A DNA stretch of 64,000 bases from Protonemura montana (Eukaryota; Arthropoda; Insecta; Plecoptera; Nemouridae). Location of the stretch: the NCBI GenBank assembly GCA_947568835.1, contig OX387606.1, positions 4,092,001 through 4,156,000 of the forward strand, in the 5' to 3' direction. The notes below the pieces were generated by a model. It saw only the letters and a program-made list of their open reading frames with translations, made no database searches and had not been told where the DNA came from. Numbering within the stretch: position 1 is the first letter of the stretch; every line of letters starts with the position of its first letter. This document shows, piece by piece, positions 13,401-26,248 of this stretch. Position numbers and translations under genes: made by a program.

Positions 13401-14965
13401 TGGTTGTTGGCGTCGCTATTCTGAAAGCAAAGACTTCAAGAAGTTTCACATTGAATCGTTGCGACAGCAATGTCCTATGCTAGTGTCTTCTTGGAACTAT
13501 TATACGGCGCCATATTAAATAATTATCTGAAATAAGACTGTAATTAGGCGCGTAGACGAATAGATAGAGCAAAGTTCTTCAGTTAATTAGGCAGATGAAT
13601 TTATAGTGTCCAACTAACTTCTGGCCCGGTTCAAGTATAATAAGTTTCGCTCCAGCAAAGAACACTATAATTCTTGGTGGCAAAACAGCGGAAACGAACC
13701 GAAGTTACTCTACTGGTAATTTCTTAGTTCTTTAACACCGGGGGTTGGTTGGCTCGAGAAGAAAATTTAATTTGCTTAATCGGTAACAGAGAAAAGTTTC
13801 CGATAGCTTTGCTACTAGTGAAAAGCGTTGGGGACGCGCACGGAAAACTCTCTCAGAATGCCACCCACAGCCGAGCGAGCGATAATAATGACGTGCTTAC
13901 GGGGAAATTTACAGTCGTAAAGAAATTGAAAATTTAACTTTCGCTTTGCGTCATTTTCCCTAAAACTGAATACAAGATACAAGCAATGGTAGCTCGCAAA
14001 TTTAGGGGGAGGCACTACGAAACGGTTGTTTCACGATTTCTCGCTTAGTCCATGGCGACGTCGGTTTGAAATACGAGTTGAAAAGTCACTTTCAGATGTC
14101 GCGTAGTTAAACATTTTCCTCTCTGGGTTCTAATTAATTTGTGCGTGCCGAATGCGTGACGCACTCGCGGGTTTTTATACTTTAAATATCGCGTCCTGTG
14201 AATAAAACCTGATACAGCAGCGAGTTGAGAGAGCGCGCGGGGGACGAAATTAGCGAATGACATGATTTACTCTCTGAAAGTTACGACTTCTCGCACCTTA
14301 CTTCCCATGATGATTATCAACTGGGTGTGTGCGTCGCTGCATTATTAATCAGCGCTGCGATCGAGTACAGGGTGGAATTAAGTAGAGTGCTAGTGGTACT
14401 TGCTCTAACCAATGTTTCCTATTGAGATACTCAATCACGGTAATAATTTGTCATTAATTCATCTTAAATTTTTTATCGTAGGGTGTTTTGACTTTAGAGG
14501 CAAGTTGAGAAGTTGGTGATACTTCCCTATCGAGAATAATAACGGAAGATAAATCCATGACAATTGTTTCAAAATAATCTTACAACACCCCTAAAGCAAA
14601 CAAAACAATATAATTCTGTGGCATTATAAAAACGAACTTAGTTATTGAGGAGAAAATTATTTGCGAGTTTTTTCTGATTTCATAACTTTTAAAAAGAACG
14701 CTTTATTGTTTGTTTGTTTGTTTTATTTTATAGAAGAGAAAAATGAACAATAAATGAGATTATTCAAACTTTATAACACGGCTTGGTTTTTCTTCCACTT
14801 CTTACTAGCTGCCACAAAACTTCACTCTCAACTGAAGAACTCTCGAGTATAAAAAAAATAAAAAACAGATCCAACTCCAAAATTCTCCGACAAATTGATA
14901 ATCAAATGAAGTCTCCGACAGCCAGCAAGCGATCGATGCATCAGATCGGGCGACGCTCGTGATCG

Positions 14966-15016
14966 GGCCCGATTGCAGCCCGATTGCAGCCCGATTCATG
15001 CCCGATTCATGCCCGA
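14966..15016 (+). repeat. 11-bp tandem repeat, GCCCGATTGCA / GCCCGATTCAT
   Basis: Two units of GCCCGATTGCA are followed by two of GCCCGATTCAT and a broken fifth unit (GCCCGAACTGG). The two unit types are ordered in pairs, which suggests duplication of a unit, a change, then a second duplication. Confidence 0.85.
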
Positions 15017-15933
15017 ACTGGACCTGTCGCTAAGCCATCCATCACGCGGAAACAACTGGACTGCTCTACGCGGGGGTGTAATGGACTCAGTACGCGATAT
15101 GTCGGGCACGGTATGGAACCATGACTACCCACTGGGCAGCGTCGTGATGCGTCGCACAAGCCGAGCTCTCGGTACATTGATTGGCAGCCCGATGACGTTT
15201 TATTACAATCCGTTTAGCTCTAATCCTCATTAAAAGGGAGTCCATTTGGGTCATCCGCTCAACACAACGACGGTTTCTTTAGCTGGTGGTGGCACCAGCT
15301 TCACCCTCACCTTCCAGGCTTAGGATAATTATTATCATAACAAAACAATATGCGTCGTTAAACAGTTTAACCTTTAAAAGTAACAACACACAAAAACATG
15401 TTTAACTTGTAACCTCTAAACCCCTAATTAGCCGGCCCGAAGAAAATGAACTGCAGATGCGTATATGTTTTTTGATTGTTTTTGTTCTCTTTACCTCCTG
15501 AACGGCTGCCCTAATATAAATCACATTTTCAGTAAATTTGTTCGTGTTTTCAAATTAGATTCGTCGTTTTTTTTACCGGTCAAATAGTTTTATTTTTAGT
15601 ATTTAACATTTTGTATGGCAGATGCACGAATGTCAAATAGTCGACAGTCACCAACTGTCAAAAAAAAAACTTGCTCTAAAATGAATCTGCCCAAAAAATT
15701 ATTACTATTTTATTTTGTTTACATAATTTCCTTTGCTGTTAGTGTAACTATGTAACAATGTTAATAATACGCGTACAAAATACCATCGTGCCTATCCAAG
15801 ACTGGCGTAGAAATTCCTGAGCTTTTTGTCAACGCTGAGTGTTTGTTGATCTGCACGCTGTCCATGCCAGTGGCGGCTGACTCCTTCTGTCGCTAATAGA
15901 ATCCATCCCACCCTCACCCTTCTCTCCTAGGCG

Positions 15934-16200
15934 CTAACCCATAACCTGGTGGAGGTCAGAGTCGGACCCTGCGGGAACGCATGGTCGTGGCCAAGTCGAA
16001 GATAATTCGTTTTTAGCCCTTCGCTTCTTCAGTTCTACACCCGGATCCGGATGTCCAGGCATGCCGCGGCGTAATCCCCTATCGCCACCTCCGGTGCGTG
16101 CTGATCGCCCTACCCCTGGCCGCCCCCTCACTGCCCCCGCACCTCCAACACCAACCTGACAGGGTAGCACTGGTCGAGGAAAAATCCACACAGATATGGG
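15934..16200. other. GC-rich block of unknown origin
   Basis: A block with much higher GC than its flanks (for example CCCCTGGCCGCCCCCTCACT). An 85-codon frame is open on the minus strand, Gly/Arg/Pro-rich and dominated by composition. I do not recognise it. It may be a repeat fragment, since such abrupt GC blocks often are, but no ends or duplications are visible. Confidence 0.2.
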
Positions 16201-17027
16201 GGACGCCGGGAAGGAAGTTTGAGAGGAAATTAAGCTTGCCTCGATATAGGTATAACCCAGTCTAGATAATAAATTGAATGGAGCATAATTTTGATTAACT
16301 TATTTTTACTGGATGGAATAACGCGATGGTCTGAACGGATTTCCAGCGTTCGCTACCGCTCAGCTTGTTTATGTAACATAACGTTATATCATTATACGTT
16401 TTCGTGGAAATGGAAAATTTTTAATATCCCTTCCAGCAGGATATAATAAGAGGAAATTTAAATGATTTTTATTTTTTGTGAAAGCCAGTGGAAAATAAAT
16501 CTAGCGCAGCCACGCGAGAAATGAATCGAGTTATCTGTCGAATTTGTTACGCACATTTCCATGTTTTTAAACAGACCGTTAAAATAACCAGGAAATGTTG
16601 ACCGCGTGACATTTTCAGACAGGTGTCGTGTTGAGTTGCGGCTAGCGTTTGCTGATGCCACGCGGGATTCGAACCTAACACCTTTGCGACAATAGCCGAT
16701 CCTCGAAGATATCGTGATGTCGCGGAATGAGATATATTGGCAGGATTTTTCAAATAGTCATCTCTCTATGAGCCAAAATGGTTGATGTGATAACTAATTT
16801 GGGATCAACACAAGATAAAATGCTGTGTTGGTGCATCTGCTTTGTTTAAAGTGAGATTGAAGTGAGACAGGTTTAGCTTGATTGAATTATGAGTGTGACT
16901 TGGCACTTGTTTAGATAAGAAACCAAGCTTACTTTTCTATTGGCTTAATTTCCATGATGGCTGTTTGGTTATTTAGTTACAATTGGTCGTAGTTCGATAT
17001 TTGGATCAAAATTGTTTAGACAGTTCT

Positions 17028-17426
17028 GCTTATGACGACACCGAAAGGTTAGGCGTGTTTAAGACACCGGTTCTCTTGAGATCACCGAAGTTAAGTAACA
17101 CTGCTGTGGTCAGGCACAAGATGGGTGACCATCATACTGGAGGTATGAAAGTTAGTAAAGCAACATCATTCACCCTGCTTCTCAACCTATTGGTCGCGTT
17201 ACACCAACCTTCGGAAGGGACGTTAAGCCGGTAGTCTCCTTTCTGCTCTTCGACAGGAGTAGGCTACATGCTAACACCAGGTTTCCCCTTTCTCCATCTA
17301 AGGCTAGATTTAGTTTCATCACCATTCTCATCATCATCCACTCATTCACCGACGCCATTAGACCAGTGCCACATGGCCACTTGTCAAAACAGTCCTTCGT
17401 TAAACCCCACAAATCAATCAATCAAC
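17028..17426 (+). mobile_element. 5S-rRNA-derived SINE, copy 1
   Basis: The head of about 110 bp is a clear relative of 5S rRNA: CACCGGTTCTC, then the internal box GATCACCGAAGTTAAGTAAC (17080-17099), then AGATGGGTGACC (17120-17130), all in the order of the 5S internal control region that recruits TFIIIA and RNA polymerase III. A central body follows with CCTTCGGAAGGGACGTTAAG (17208 on), then a pyrimidine-rich TCATC region, and a short AATCAATCAATCA tail. This is the architecture of SINE3-class elements. It encodes no protein and would depend on a partner LINE. It is the best preserved of three copies. Confidence 0.85.
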
Positions 17427-17984
17427 GTATGGCTTATGAAAATATTATTTACAATTTTTAAATATCTACTCGACAATCAGAACTGTGCCTTTAGGTGAAT
17501 GACCACGTTTAGTAGACTAACCACAATACATACCCTAACGACCTTCACCATCAAGGTTACGATAACGATCAGTCATTACGCTCGGTAATAAAAAGCAGAT
17601 TCCACAACAGATGACCACACAAATACCGAGTCTCTTCATTACTTGCAAAGCGATTTGCTTTGTACATTTTCGTTGGACAAATCGTGATGTAAGTCGTGCG
17701 GTGGTGGTAGGGCGTCTTCTTGGAGTCTCTGCAGTATCTTGCAAGTAAGTGTACCTACCATTGCCTGGTAATTGCGGGCGTAGTTATGCCGGTGTCACGT
17801 TGCGCAAATGTCATTGTTTGCATAAATTTGATAAAACGTACGGCATGTTCAAAGTAATAATTCGACAAGAGATAAGAATGTGATAAGAAAACATCTTGAG
17901 GAACAAGGAAGATGCAAAATGATGAGATTGACTGACCCTTATATGGATCTCGCGTTGTTTATTGATGTGAGATTGTACTTTTAG

Positions 17985-18438
17985 CGGGTTTGTCGGGTTT
18001 GCGAGTTGGAAACACCGGTTCTAGTGAGATAACTCTTCGCTTCGTCAGATATTGGGTGGGTTACCAACACATTGATCATGGTTCTGTTTGGGAGAGAGTT
18101 TACAAGAATTGAAGCCAGTCACCACACCTTCACTTACTTTGCTTATCAACCTCTCAACAGCATATAGATTTGTGGAAGAATCCTGCTATTTGAGTTGTAT
18201 CGTCCTTCGGAAGGGACGTTCAGTCGGTGGTTCGCTTGGTGTTTTTGACAGCGATTAAGCCGGCACAACGTTTCTACCTCTCTTCCAGGCTAGACTCGGT
18301 TCATCATCACCCTTATCATCACCCACTAATTTACCGGCGACATTAGACTAGTGACTCAAGGCCCATTGTCAAAACAGTGCGTGGTTAAACACCAAAAATC
18401 AACCAATCAATGAATCCATCAATTTAAAAATCAATCAA
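17985..18438 (+). mobile_element. 5S-rRNA-derived SINE, copy 2
   Basis: It lies in the same orientation as copy 1 and about 560 bp downstream. The 5S-like head is more decayed (AACACCGGTTCTAGTGAGATAA, then ATTGGGTGGGTTACC). The body is clear: CTCAACAGCATATAG, CCTTCGGAAGGGACGTTCAG, TCATCATCACCC, a GGCGACATTAGACTAGTG segment, CATTGTCAAAACAGTG and an AATCAACCAATCAATG tail. Its central segment before CCTTCGG is longer than in copy 1 and shared with copy 3. Confidence 0.75.
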
Positions 18439-19060
18439 CTAACTAAATTTGTTCAAATAAACAATACATAGGTAATATAATAGTAATAATATAATAATTA
18501 TAAGGTACAAAACAGACTTTTTTTTCACCTTTTTCCGCGACACGCTTTTCATGTTGTGCTGCCATCCCTCGTGAAAAGTCTCAACCTGGTGCTTGCACGC
18601 AGGGGTGATTTCCCCCACCGAGTCTACCCCCCTCCCCCCCTTGCAATCAATATTCAAACAATTGCAGGTCCACGCGTGGGTGATGATAGCAAGGATTTTC
18701 TTCTTGTCACCGGATTATTCTTTAGTTTTGATTTTGAAATCAGCTTCTTGTGAGGCAAGAATTGTCACTGACTGAAAGGTTACATTTAATAGAGGAATGT
18801 CTGGCCAGTCTATTCAGACAAAAAGTATCAACACAAATTTGTCAATTTAGAAGATGTATGTATTACTGGCGCTTAGCAAACGCAATTTGAATAGCGTTGA
18901 GTGTGAGTAAATTTACCTTGATTTGAAAATAAATGTATATTTATTTAAATAGTAGGGCATGAGTGGACCCTGAGGGGACTTCACCCCTACAGGCCGCTTG
19001 ACCCTCTCCCCCTCTTACTTCACGACTCTTTTGGTACTTTTGAATCACCAAAAATTGCTT

Positions 19061-19310
19061 CATTTTAGAACCAAATGAAAATTTTCTAAAAAAAAAATGT
19101 TTGCGTATGACTTACAGTGCTTACAGTGTGACAGGATTTTTTAATTAAAAAAAATCGTAAATTTGATTGCTAAGCAAAAGTGCCCAACGATTTTGCTGAA
19201 AAACGTAGCAGATCTAAGCTGAGAGATTCCAAATGTGTCCTGCATATTTAATTCAAATCGGTCCAGCCATTAGGCCAGTAATGCCAACACGTACACAACA
19301 AAAAATTACG
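19061..19310. mobile_element. Degraded transposon fragment, class unclear
   Basis: An AT-rich block contains CAAATCGGTCCAGCCATT, followed by ACACGTACACAAC. Phrases of this kind (ATCGGTCCAGCCGTT followed by a run of ACA words) are common in the non-coding ends of several arthropod repeat families, including LINEs and non-autonomous DNA elements. No coding remnant, terminal repeat or target duplication is visible, so the family is left open. Confidence 0.3.
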
Positions 19311-19688
19311 ACACATTTTGTATTTTTTTTTTTTTTAGGTTGGTCAAATTGAGTGTTCGACTCGCTCACCTCGTCCATCCAATCATTTAAATATTTTCTT
19401 CAATCGTTTTCTTTGCGTTATTTTTTCTTACCATACACCCAAGAATGTAGCCAAGTCAAACTTCCTCTCAAAATCACACATAAAACAAAATCTTTATTAA
19501 TGCTTTGGTTTGTGCCAGACTTGATATCCAGCTAGACGTCGGTGAAATTAAAATAAGTGATCTAACTTGCCGACAAGCCCAAACCACGAGATGAGATTGA
19601 ATAATTAGAGCAAGTGCACACACCCCCATCATTAGCACTAATAAGACAGCAGTCTATGTTTCATTCGGCACCGTGACGAATGCAGGGG

Positions 19689-19704
19689 ACACACACACAC
19701 ACAC
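19689..19704 (+). repeat. (AC)8 microsatellite
   Basis: Eight perfect AC units between SINE copies 2 and 3. Confidence 0.9.
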
Positions 19705-20780
19705 ATGGGTAGGTCCCAGTCGCACGGGGCAAAAAAACATATGTTTCACAGTAACATTATCAACCTTACCACAAGCTTCAGAACTCGAGAATTGACGAAG
19801 AATTTCAAACAACACGACTTTTCACTTAAACGCAAAGGATTTTATTAGTAGTTTTATCATGCTTTCACAAAACTGCCCCTAGCCCTGTTGTCTATTATAA
19901 ATAGTTGTCTTTGATCCCGTATAATCAAGCGGTAGTAGCAGTAAAGAGCGACGCAGGATATCGAACAATCAAACCATGAAAAGCTTGATTAATTAATTTA
20001 TAATCTCCTGCGCTGTGTTCTGTATTTTTCTTCCGTCATCACTCAGTGCGTACGAGCTTCCCCAACCCCCGACGCTGCCAACCTCTTTGAGCTCAATTCT
20101 TTCCATGTTATCCTATGCACATGGTACACAATCACAATAGGCTGAAATATCTGATCAAAGGGGTAGAGAAGGTTCAACTTTGAAGTTAGGTATGTTTGCA
20201 GAACGGGGAAGCAATTACGCTGCAGACATGTGCAGGTTGTGAGGTGAAACGGGTGAGCGGATGGGGGGGGGAGGGGGGCGGGGGGCACTGTGGGTGGGTG
20301 CTCTTCTGAGCCCTGTATGGCGCACCGCGCGGAGGGCCGCTCTTTTCGGGGCGCAAATTGTACGCGTGGCCACAGAGAGGATTAAAAGTTGCGCTCAACT
20401 CAATGTACCGAAAATGTACAAGTACCTATGCGTCAAGTCATAATCTACTGTGCCACAATTAGCGAAGGGTTTAATAATGGTGTTTGTATTTTTATTATTT
20501 TGTTTTTTCCCATGTAGCATGCGAGTTTAAATGAAAATTTTGTTTGTTCATTCGTGAATGATGAAGAGCGCGGAATATACGAGGACATCTCGGATGGCAA
20601 AATGTTAGCGAGCAATTCGACGACAATCTCAGCTCACTAATTGCGGAATGCCTCGGTACACGGACTCATTTTAATTGGAATTAAATTACTGCGTGTCGCC
20701 TGCCAACGACGCCAGGGTAACTTGAAAATAAAAAAATAATAAATGTATGTGTTAGTGTTTGAATTATTTTGGATATTTCG

Positions 20781-21225
20781 TCTGATTATTGAGTTTAGCG
20801 ATGCACTGATTTGACAATGGGCTCTGTGGCTCGGGTTTAATGTCGTCGGTGAATGAGCGGATGAGAATGAGGATGATGATGCACCTAACCTAACCTAGAA
20901 GGGATGAGGGGAAACCCGGTGCTGGCACGTAGCCTACTCCTGTAGGTTTCTCCCGATCAACGACTTAACATACCTTTCCGAAGGACGGTACAGCTAGAAC
21001 AGCAGCATTCCTCCAAAAATCCATGCTGTTGAGAGGTTAATAAGCAAGGCGAATGAAGTTGCTGTATTAACTTTCATCATCCAAACTCTCTCCCGAACAG
21101 AACTGGTCATGTGTATGATGGTCGCCCACTCAATATTTGACTCAGCGCAATTTTGCTTAACTTCGGTTATCTCATGAAAACCGGTGTTTCCAACATGCCA
21201 AACCATTCGAATGGATATTTCGACT
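20781..21225 (-). mobile_element. 5S-rRNA-derived SINE, copy 3 (reverse)
   Basis: Read on the minus strand, it has AACACCGGTTTTCATGAGAT, then AACCGAAGTTAAGCAAAATT, then GAGTGGGCGACCATCATAC, then GGGAGAGAGTTTGG, CTCAACAGCATGG, CCTTCGGAAAGG and a tail ending in TCAATAATCAG. Its 5S-like head is recognisable, its body matches copy 2 more closely than copy 1, and it carries a short TTAGG-like run (20887-20901) that the other copies lack. Confidence 0.8.
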
Positions 21226-23969
21226 CTTGGACATACGATCCTTTTTGCTATTTTCGTGCACTTCCCACGAGGAATAGTTATGATGTCGGATTGACGCGTG
21301 GTGTGATTCCAGTTCATGGCAGCGAGCATGAAATTGCACTATTGTTAGCTTTATACCTCATATAGTAAAAAAAACATAAGGAAACAAAAAAACACTTCAA
21401 TATCAATCAACTCAAGTCGGACACTCGGACATAATTTCTAGAGAATGACTTTCTGAATCCATGGCGCGTTATTTTCGTTTCATTTCTTGTCTTCCTGCTC
21501 GAACTAGGAACTCGGTTTCTCGTTCCCACAATTACCCCAGCAGCAATGATTACGTCCACTTTACTGCACCTGTGGTCTTATATTATTTTATAACGAAGCG
21601 AACGCTTAACTTCTGGTGTTTTATCTCTGACTAAATGTGCTTCCGTCATTGCCGGTCAGAATAATAAACTCTCCCTACTCGGTGCAGTCCGTCTACCTTT
21701 TGTTAATGTAATTACCAACTTCATCTCACTCCGAGTGTCAGTTGAGAAGGACAAGAGTAAAAACTGTCTCTTCTCGCACCTTTCCATAGCACCGCGTTTG
21801 CCGGCTATGAAAATCCAAATAGAAGGCAATTGACACTAGTGCAATGCAATTGTATCATATCAGGAAATAAAGGCAATACATTCCACGATGCACATGCGCA
21901 AAAAGTAGGCACTTCTCGTTTAGCTCAGCCTGTAGTTGGCAATTGAGCTTCTAACTGTGAATTAGTGCACGTATCTCTCTTCAGTCTTGTTACACCCATT
22001 ACCCCCCGTAATTCGCTGGATCAAGACGTCCGTAGCAGGAACAGACTTTTCCACAGAACGGCTGGCGTCGCGTCCAGACGTCGAGTCAGGCGTCGCCCCC
22101 TACCCCCGTTTCCGCTGCTTGCGGCGTCTAGCGTCCAGTGTCCAGATGAGTGGCAGCCTGGAAATAAGATAGTCTGTCCGGAGGGAGAGGAGGGAGGGAG
22201 GGCAGGGGGAATGGCGTCATGAAATGTAGATAGAAGTGGCGAATCTGTCATCGTGAAATCTCGGATGGGCCACACAGCAAACGCTTCCTGCCTAATGGAC
22301 AGACCACCCCAGTCGAGATCGGGGAGTGTAACGGATTGTGATCTTCATTGCAAAGGCGAGAAACTAGCTCTCCTTCATTTTCCTATACATTGATAATAAA
22401 GTCACTTTTTTATAAGGGGTAGAGGAATACCTTGATTGTGAGGTGAGAAAGGTTAATACATATCCGACTAATTCACTTTACCAGTCGGTGAACTGAAGAT
22501 GCTTTCTATGGCTGCACCCTCGTCAAAATTAACTGTGTGTGCAGAATTTCGACTGCGTTGTGAAAAGACACACGCAGAGATACGAAAGGTAGGCACACCG
22601 AATCGAACTCTTTGTAGCATTGTCATTCGAGACCTAAAAGTATAAAAAAATAAAGAGGACATCACAAAAAAACCTTTTATCTTTTTACGATTTCGACACC
22701 CTAAATTGAAACCCATGCATTATGAACGATTTTTTTTGTTCGTCCCGTCGAAAAGTCGGCGGAGGTTAACTTTGAAATTTGGTCGAGCCTGTATTGGGGA
22801 ACTAAATACTGAAACGTGAGGCGATCTCTGACAAATTTTTATCCGATTTTCAAAGAGTCAGTTCTCATTGTGAAACAGCGTGAGCTCGGCAAATTACTTT
22901 TTTGGGATACTTTTTATATTTATTTTGGTCCATTCGTTTGATGGCACCTGGATAACGTTGGTTGGGATGTGATGTTGCTTTATCATCACAAATATTGGGC
23001 GTTCATAGCTAAGAGGTGGCCGATAACAGCCGAGAGGAACATACGGGGTCGGAAATCATTGCTCTCAATCACATGTCAATCACTCACAGCCAAAGGTACA
23101 CATATTATTTCACGGTACACATTCAATTTCGTAGAATTTCTCTTTTTAAAACACCGACAACAACTAAATTTGATATCAGTTTACTATTCATGCGTCAAAG
23201 GTCAATCGACGGCTCGGTTTTATACGCCTCAAAGTCACGCTACAAAACACAAAGACTACTTTTGTCAACGAATGTTGGAAAATCGTCACACATTACTCCA
23301 CGATACAATGGCTTCTCACGGCACACATATAATCAGCGCCGGTATCGATAGTCATTGTCTTCATTTAAATTTACTATGCAAATAACAAAAATTCTAAAAC
23401 AATAAATCGAATGTTATGGATGTCGCAAGCCATGAAGTAGCAAAGGATTTGGTAGTCGCGGTCCCGCATGCCATGCTTTGAGACGATCAGCTTGCAAGTG
23501 TGATGCTGCTGGCACCTAGCTTGTTAATTGGAGATTCATGGTGGCGAGCGAAGGTGGGACACGAGCTGTGATTTGACTATCAATTACCTGTTGTTAGCAG
23601 GTGATTAAGATAGTGTACCTCATCGTTACTTAACCGGTTCCCGCTCTTCACGACACTCCAACTATCTGCAAACAGACAAAAAGTCTTAAAATCCGAGCCC
23701 GATTCATGTGGAGTACATTTTATGCGTAAATGCAGCGATGACAGGCTCGTTGCTAGGAATAAATTTGCATAGACAATTTGCAAGTTTATACGATACGTGG
23801 GATCTTGAAGCAGTATTACGAAACGTATATCAACCCATCCCGTACAGTTTGTTTTGACGTGATCAAAAGGCGAGTAATAATTGCGTAACATAAAACCAAA
23901 AGTTAAGCGGAAAGCATAGTCGGGTTTCGCCATCTCCGAACGGGTTAATATTAAGGGTGCTACTTTTCG

Positions 23970-24195
23970 AGCTTGGCTGATCGTCCGCCAGAGGGTAGCG
24001 GCGTGAGAGGCGACGTTGACTGGAGCGTTAGCGCTCCTAGATGCCAGGCACAGTTAGGCTGGCCACGGACTCTGCAGTGCCGCGCTCGTCAGTTCGTCGG
24101 GCGCGTTCATTGGGAGAGCACGCGTGCACGTTGTCACGGCGTCGACAGCACGCTAGCTCGCGAGGACAACGCCGTGTACTACGTCCAACAAGTTC
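23970..24195. promoter_or_regulatory. CpG-rich island, possible promoter or leader exon
   Basis: A sharply bounded GC- and CpG-rich block flanked by AT-rich DNA. It contains an initiator-like GTCAGTTCG near 24090 and the palindromic words GGCGTCGACAG and GCTAGC. It could be a promoter or a distant non-coding exon, for example of Ddr 18 kb downstream, but no splice partner can be shown. Confidence 0.2.
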
Positions 24196-25141
24196 GTTGC
24201 ATTTTCTTGTAAATTAACTGCGTTAGGAAAGGTTTGCAGACGTTGGAGGAGATACTCTTAGCTGTTGATTTGTTTGAGTGATGGACTGATTTTCTACCGA
24301 GTGATAGAGTGACCGGATAATCTCATACATGTGAATGGTGAGTACGTATTTTGAATTATTAATCGAGGGAATGTATATTATTGACTAGAAAATCGTTCAA
24401 CCCAGTAATCAATGCTGAATGGACGGCGCTTGTGAGTTGCCAGCAAAGAACTCGTTTCATTTCATTTCTCTTGCGTCATGTGACATTAATATATTCACGA
24501 GCATTAATCGATATCTTCAATTATTTTCATCGTTTTTATGATTTCTATCAATGGAATAATGGCGGGTGTAGCTGCTCTAAGCTTCTATTCTCTTTGAAAT
24601 GCCGTTGTGATCGTTGATTCTCTGCGTTTTAAATGCCCATGCTGAAAGTGGGTCCACGTGGGCTGATGAGGGTGCCCCCTGGTACCCGAAACCACTGGTG
24701 TCCGCACCAGAAGTCGGCCATTTGGGCCTATAGTGTGGTAACCACATGTTCAACTTGATATAGGAAACACATTGAAGTATAGCAAACATGAATAAATTGA
24801 ACGTCACTTTTTTTGCTGAAAAAAAAGCCTGAACCTTACTTGCAAGTCGAATAATTTTTTTTGTTGATTTTGACAAGTGTGTTTTTTCTTCCCATGGAGT
24901 GAAAAAGGCCAAGCGAAAGGCAGTAAAAGATTATAATATTCGACTGTTGACTTTTCATTATTCTCTGGAAGTGAATATTAAATTTTTTTATGAAAGTGAA
25001 AAAAAAAAGTAGGCTTGCATAGTATAAATAATTGTATTCATCGCAGAGCGGCGCCTGTTGGTTTCCCCGAAAAAAATGTCATCGGCTTCCGTCAATGCAT
25101 GGTATTGATCAACAATGATCTGGATAACGGGTCCAGACGTC

Positions 25142-25186
25142 GATGATGTTGATGATGTTGATGATGTTGATGATGTTGATGATGAT
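25142..25186 (+). repeat. 9-bp minisatellite, (GATGATGTT)n
   Basis: Five units of GATGATGTT, the last one changed to GATGATGAT. No gene is nearby. Confidence 0.9.
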
Positions 25187-26248
25187 AATGACTTGAAGAT
25201 GATGCCTCATTGAATACACGAGTGAATTTTGCGACCCTCAATGATAAGAGCTAGAGCTAGACAATCTGTTTCAATTATTGAACGAAGATTCCCCTCATGC
25301 AATGTCTTAGATCGGTTGATCAGCGATCACGGAGACCTGTCTAAGTGGTAGGCGGCTGTACGGCCACTTACTCTCGGACCCTCGCACACAACTCTGAATA
25401 TATCATTAGTCCAATCGTCCAATTTACCCTTTCACACCGACACATAGACTCAAGATACTACTTATTATTAAAAGATCCCTCTTCGTAAACCATCTCGGCT
25501 CAGTCCTCCTAATACAGTTGTATGTCTGCAGCAGATGCCAAGCTCTAGGTCTGTCTCACTTCCAGATCACAGAGATATATAAAAGAATCTCTTCTCCTAG
25601 CGATGTTATTTATGAAGTTAATATCTAGAGAATTCTTCCCCGCTTTGCCACCCTCCTTCAGGATAGAGAAGATAGTAAGTAACGCAGGGGATCTGCCAAA
25701 ACAGAATCAGGAAGCAAGACATCGTGTTGGTGGAAATCAAAGCGTTACTCTTCCCGTCTCGCCTCGCAGCGCCGATCTGTCTTTACGCCCAGCTCGATCT
25801 ATTTTTCATTTACTCGCGAAAATGTCGGTCGAATTTTTGTCCACGCGATACCCCGTCGTATTACGCGAAGAGACAAATATGTCTGGCATGTCTCGACTGA
25901 ACGTGTTTTTAAAATGGCTTAATGGATTTCGATCATTGTTTGACATTTTTAGGAAATAGCTGGTGAACCCAAAAAATAATGGATATATTTTCGGGCGGTT
26001 TGAGACGACTCTTAACAGGAAAGTCACGTCGCTACCCGCAGAATGACATGGGTGTGTTGTGTCGCCCTGCTCGGGGGTCGACCGAGGGCTCCCCCCAGAA
26101 CGGGCGGGGGTGCGAACAGGTATATGGCAGTCGTCGCTGGATCAGACATGTTCATCCCCGCACGTGCCAGGGGTAGGCACACTCACACGCAAGAATGCGA
26201 CGCGTTGCGGGCACGCTGTGAGCCCCCGTCGCGGGGGTGCAGAGGGGT

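Larger units (their letters stand above)
4931..17027. other. Non-coding, no gene seen
   Basis: The longest frames, 125 codons on plus (5720-6097) and 150 codons on minus over the same DNA (5770-6222), match nothing I know and are mutually antisense; one start is not ATG. This stretch holds the two longest poly-G tracts, the 11-bp repeat, the GGATTA cluster and the GC-rich block near 16 kb. No transposase or reverse transcriptase remnant was seen. Confidence 0.55.
18439..20780. other. Non-coding between SINE copies
   Basis: No gene. It contains the degraded repeat fragment at 19061-19310, the (AC)8 run and a short G-rich run at 20263-20285. Frames here follow base composition. Confidence 0.55.

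Noticed and set aside
16661-16690. Perfect pol III B-box (GGTTCGAATCC) on the minus strand, suggesting a tRNA or tRNA-derived SINE.
   Set aside because: No A-box at the proper distance and no cloverleaf; a single B-box is expected by chance at low frequency.
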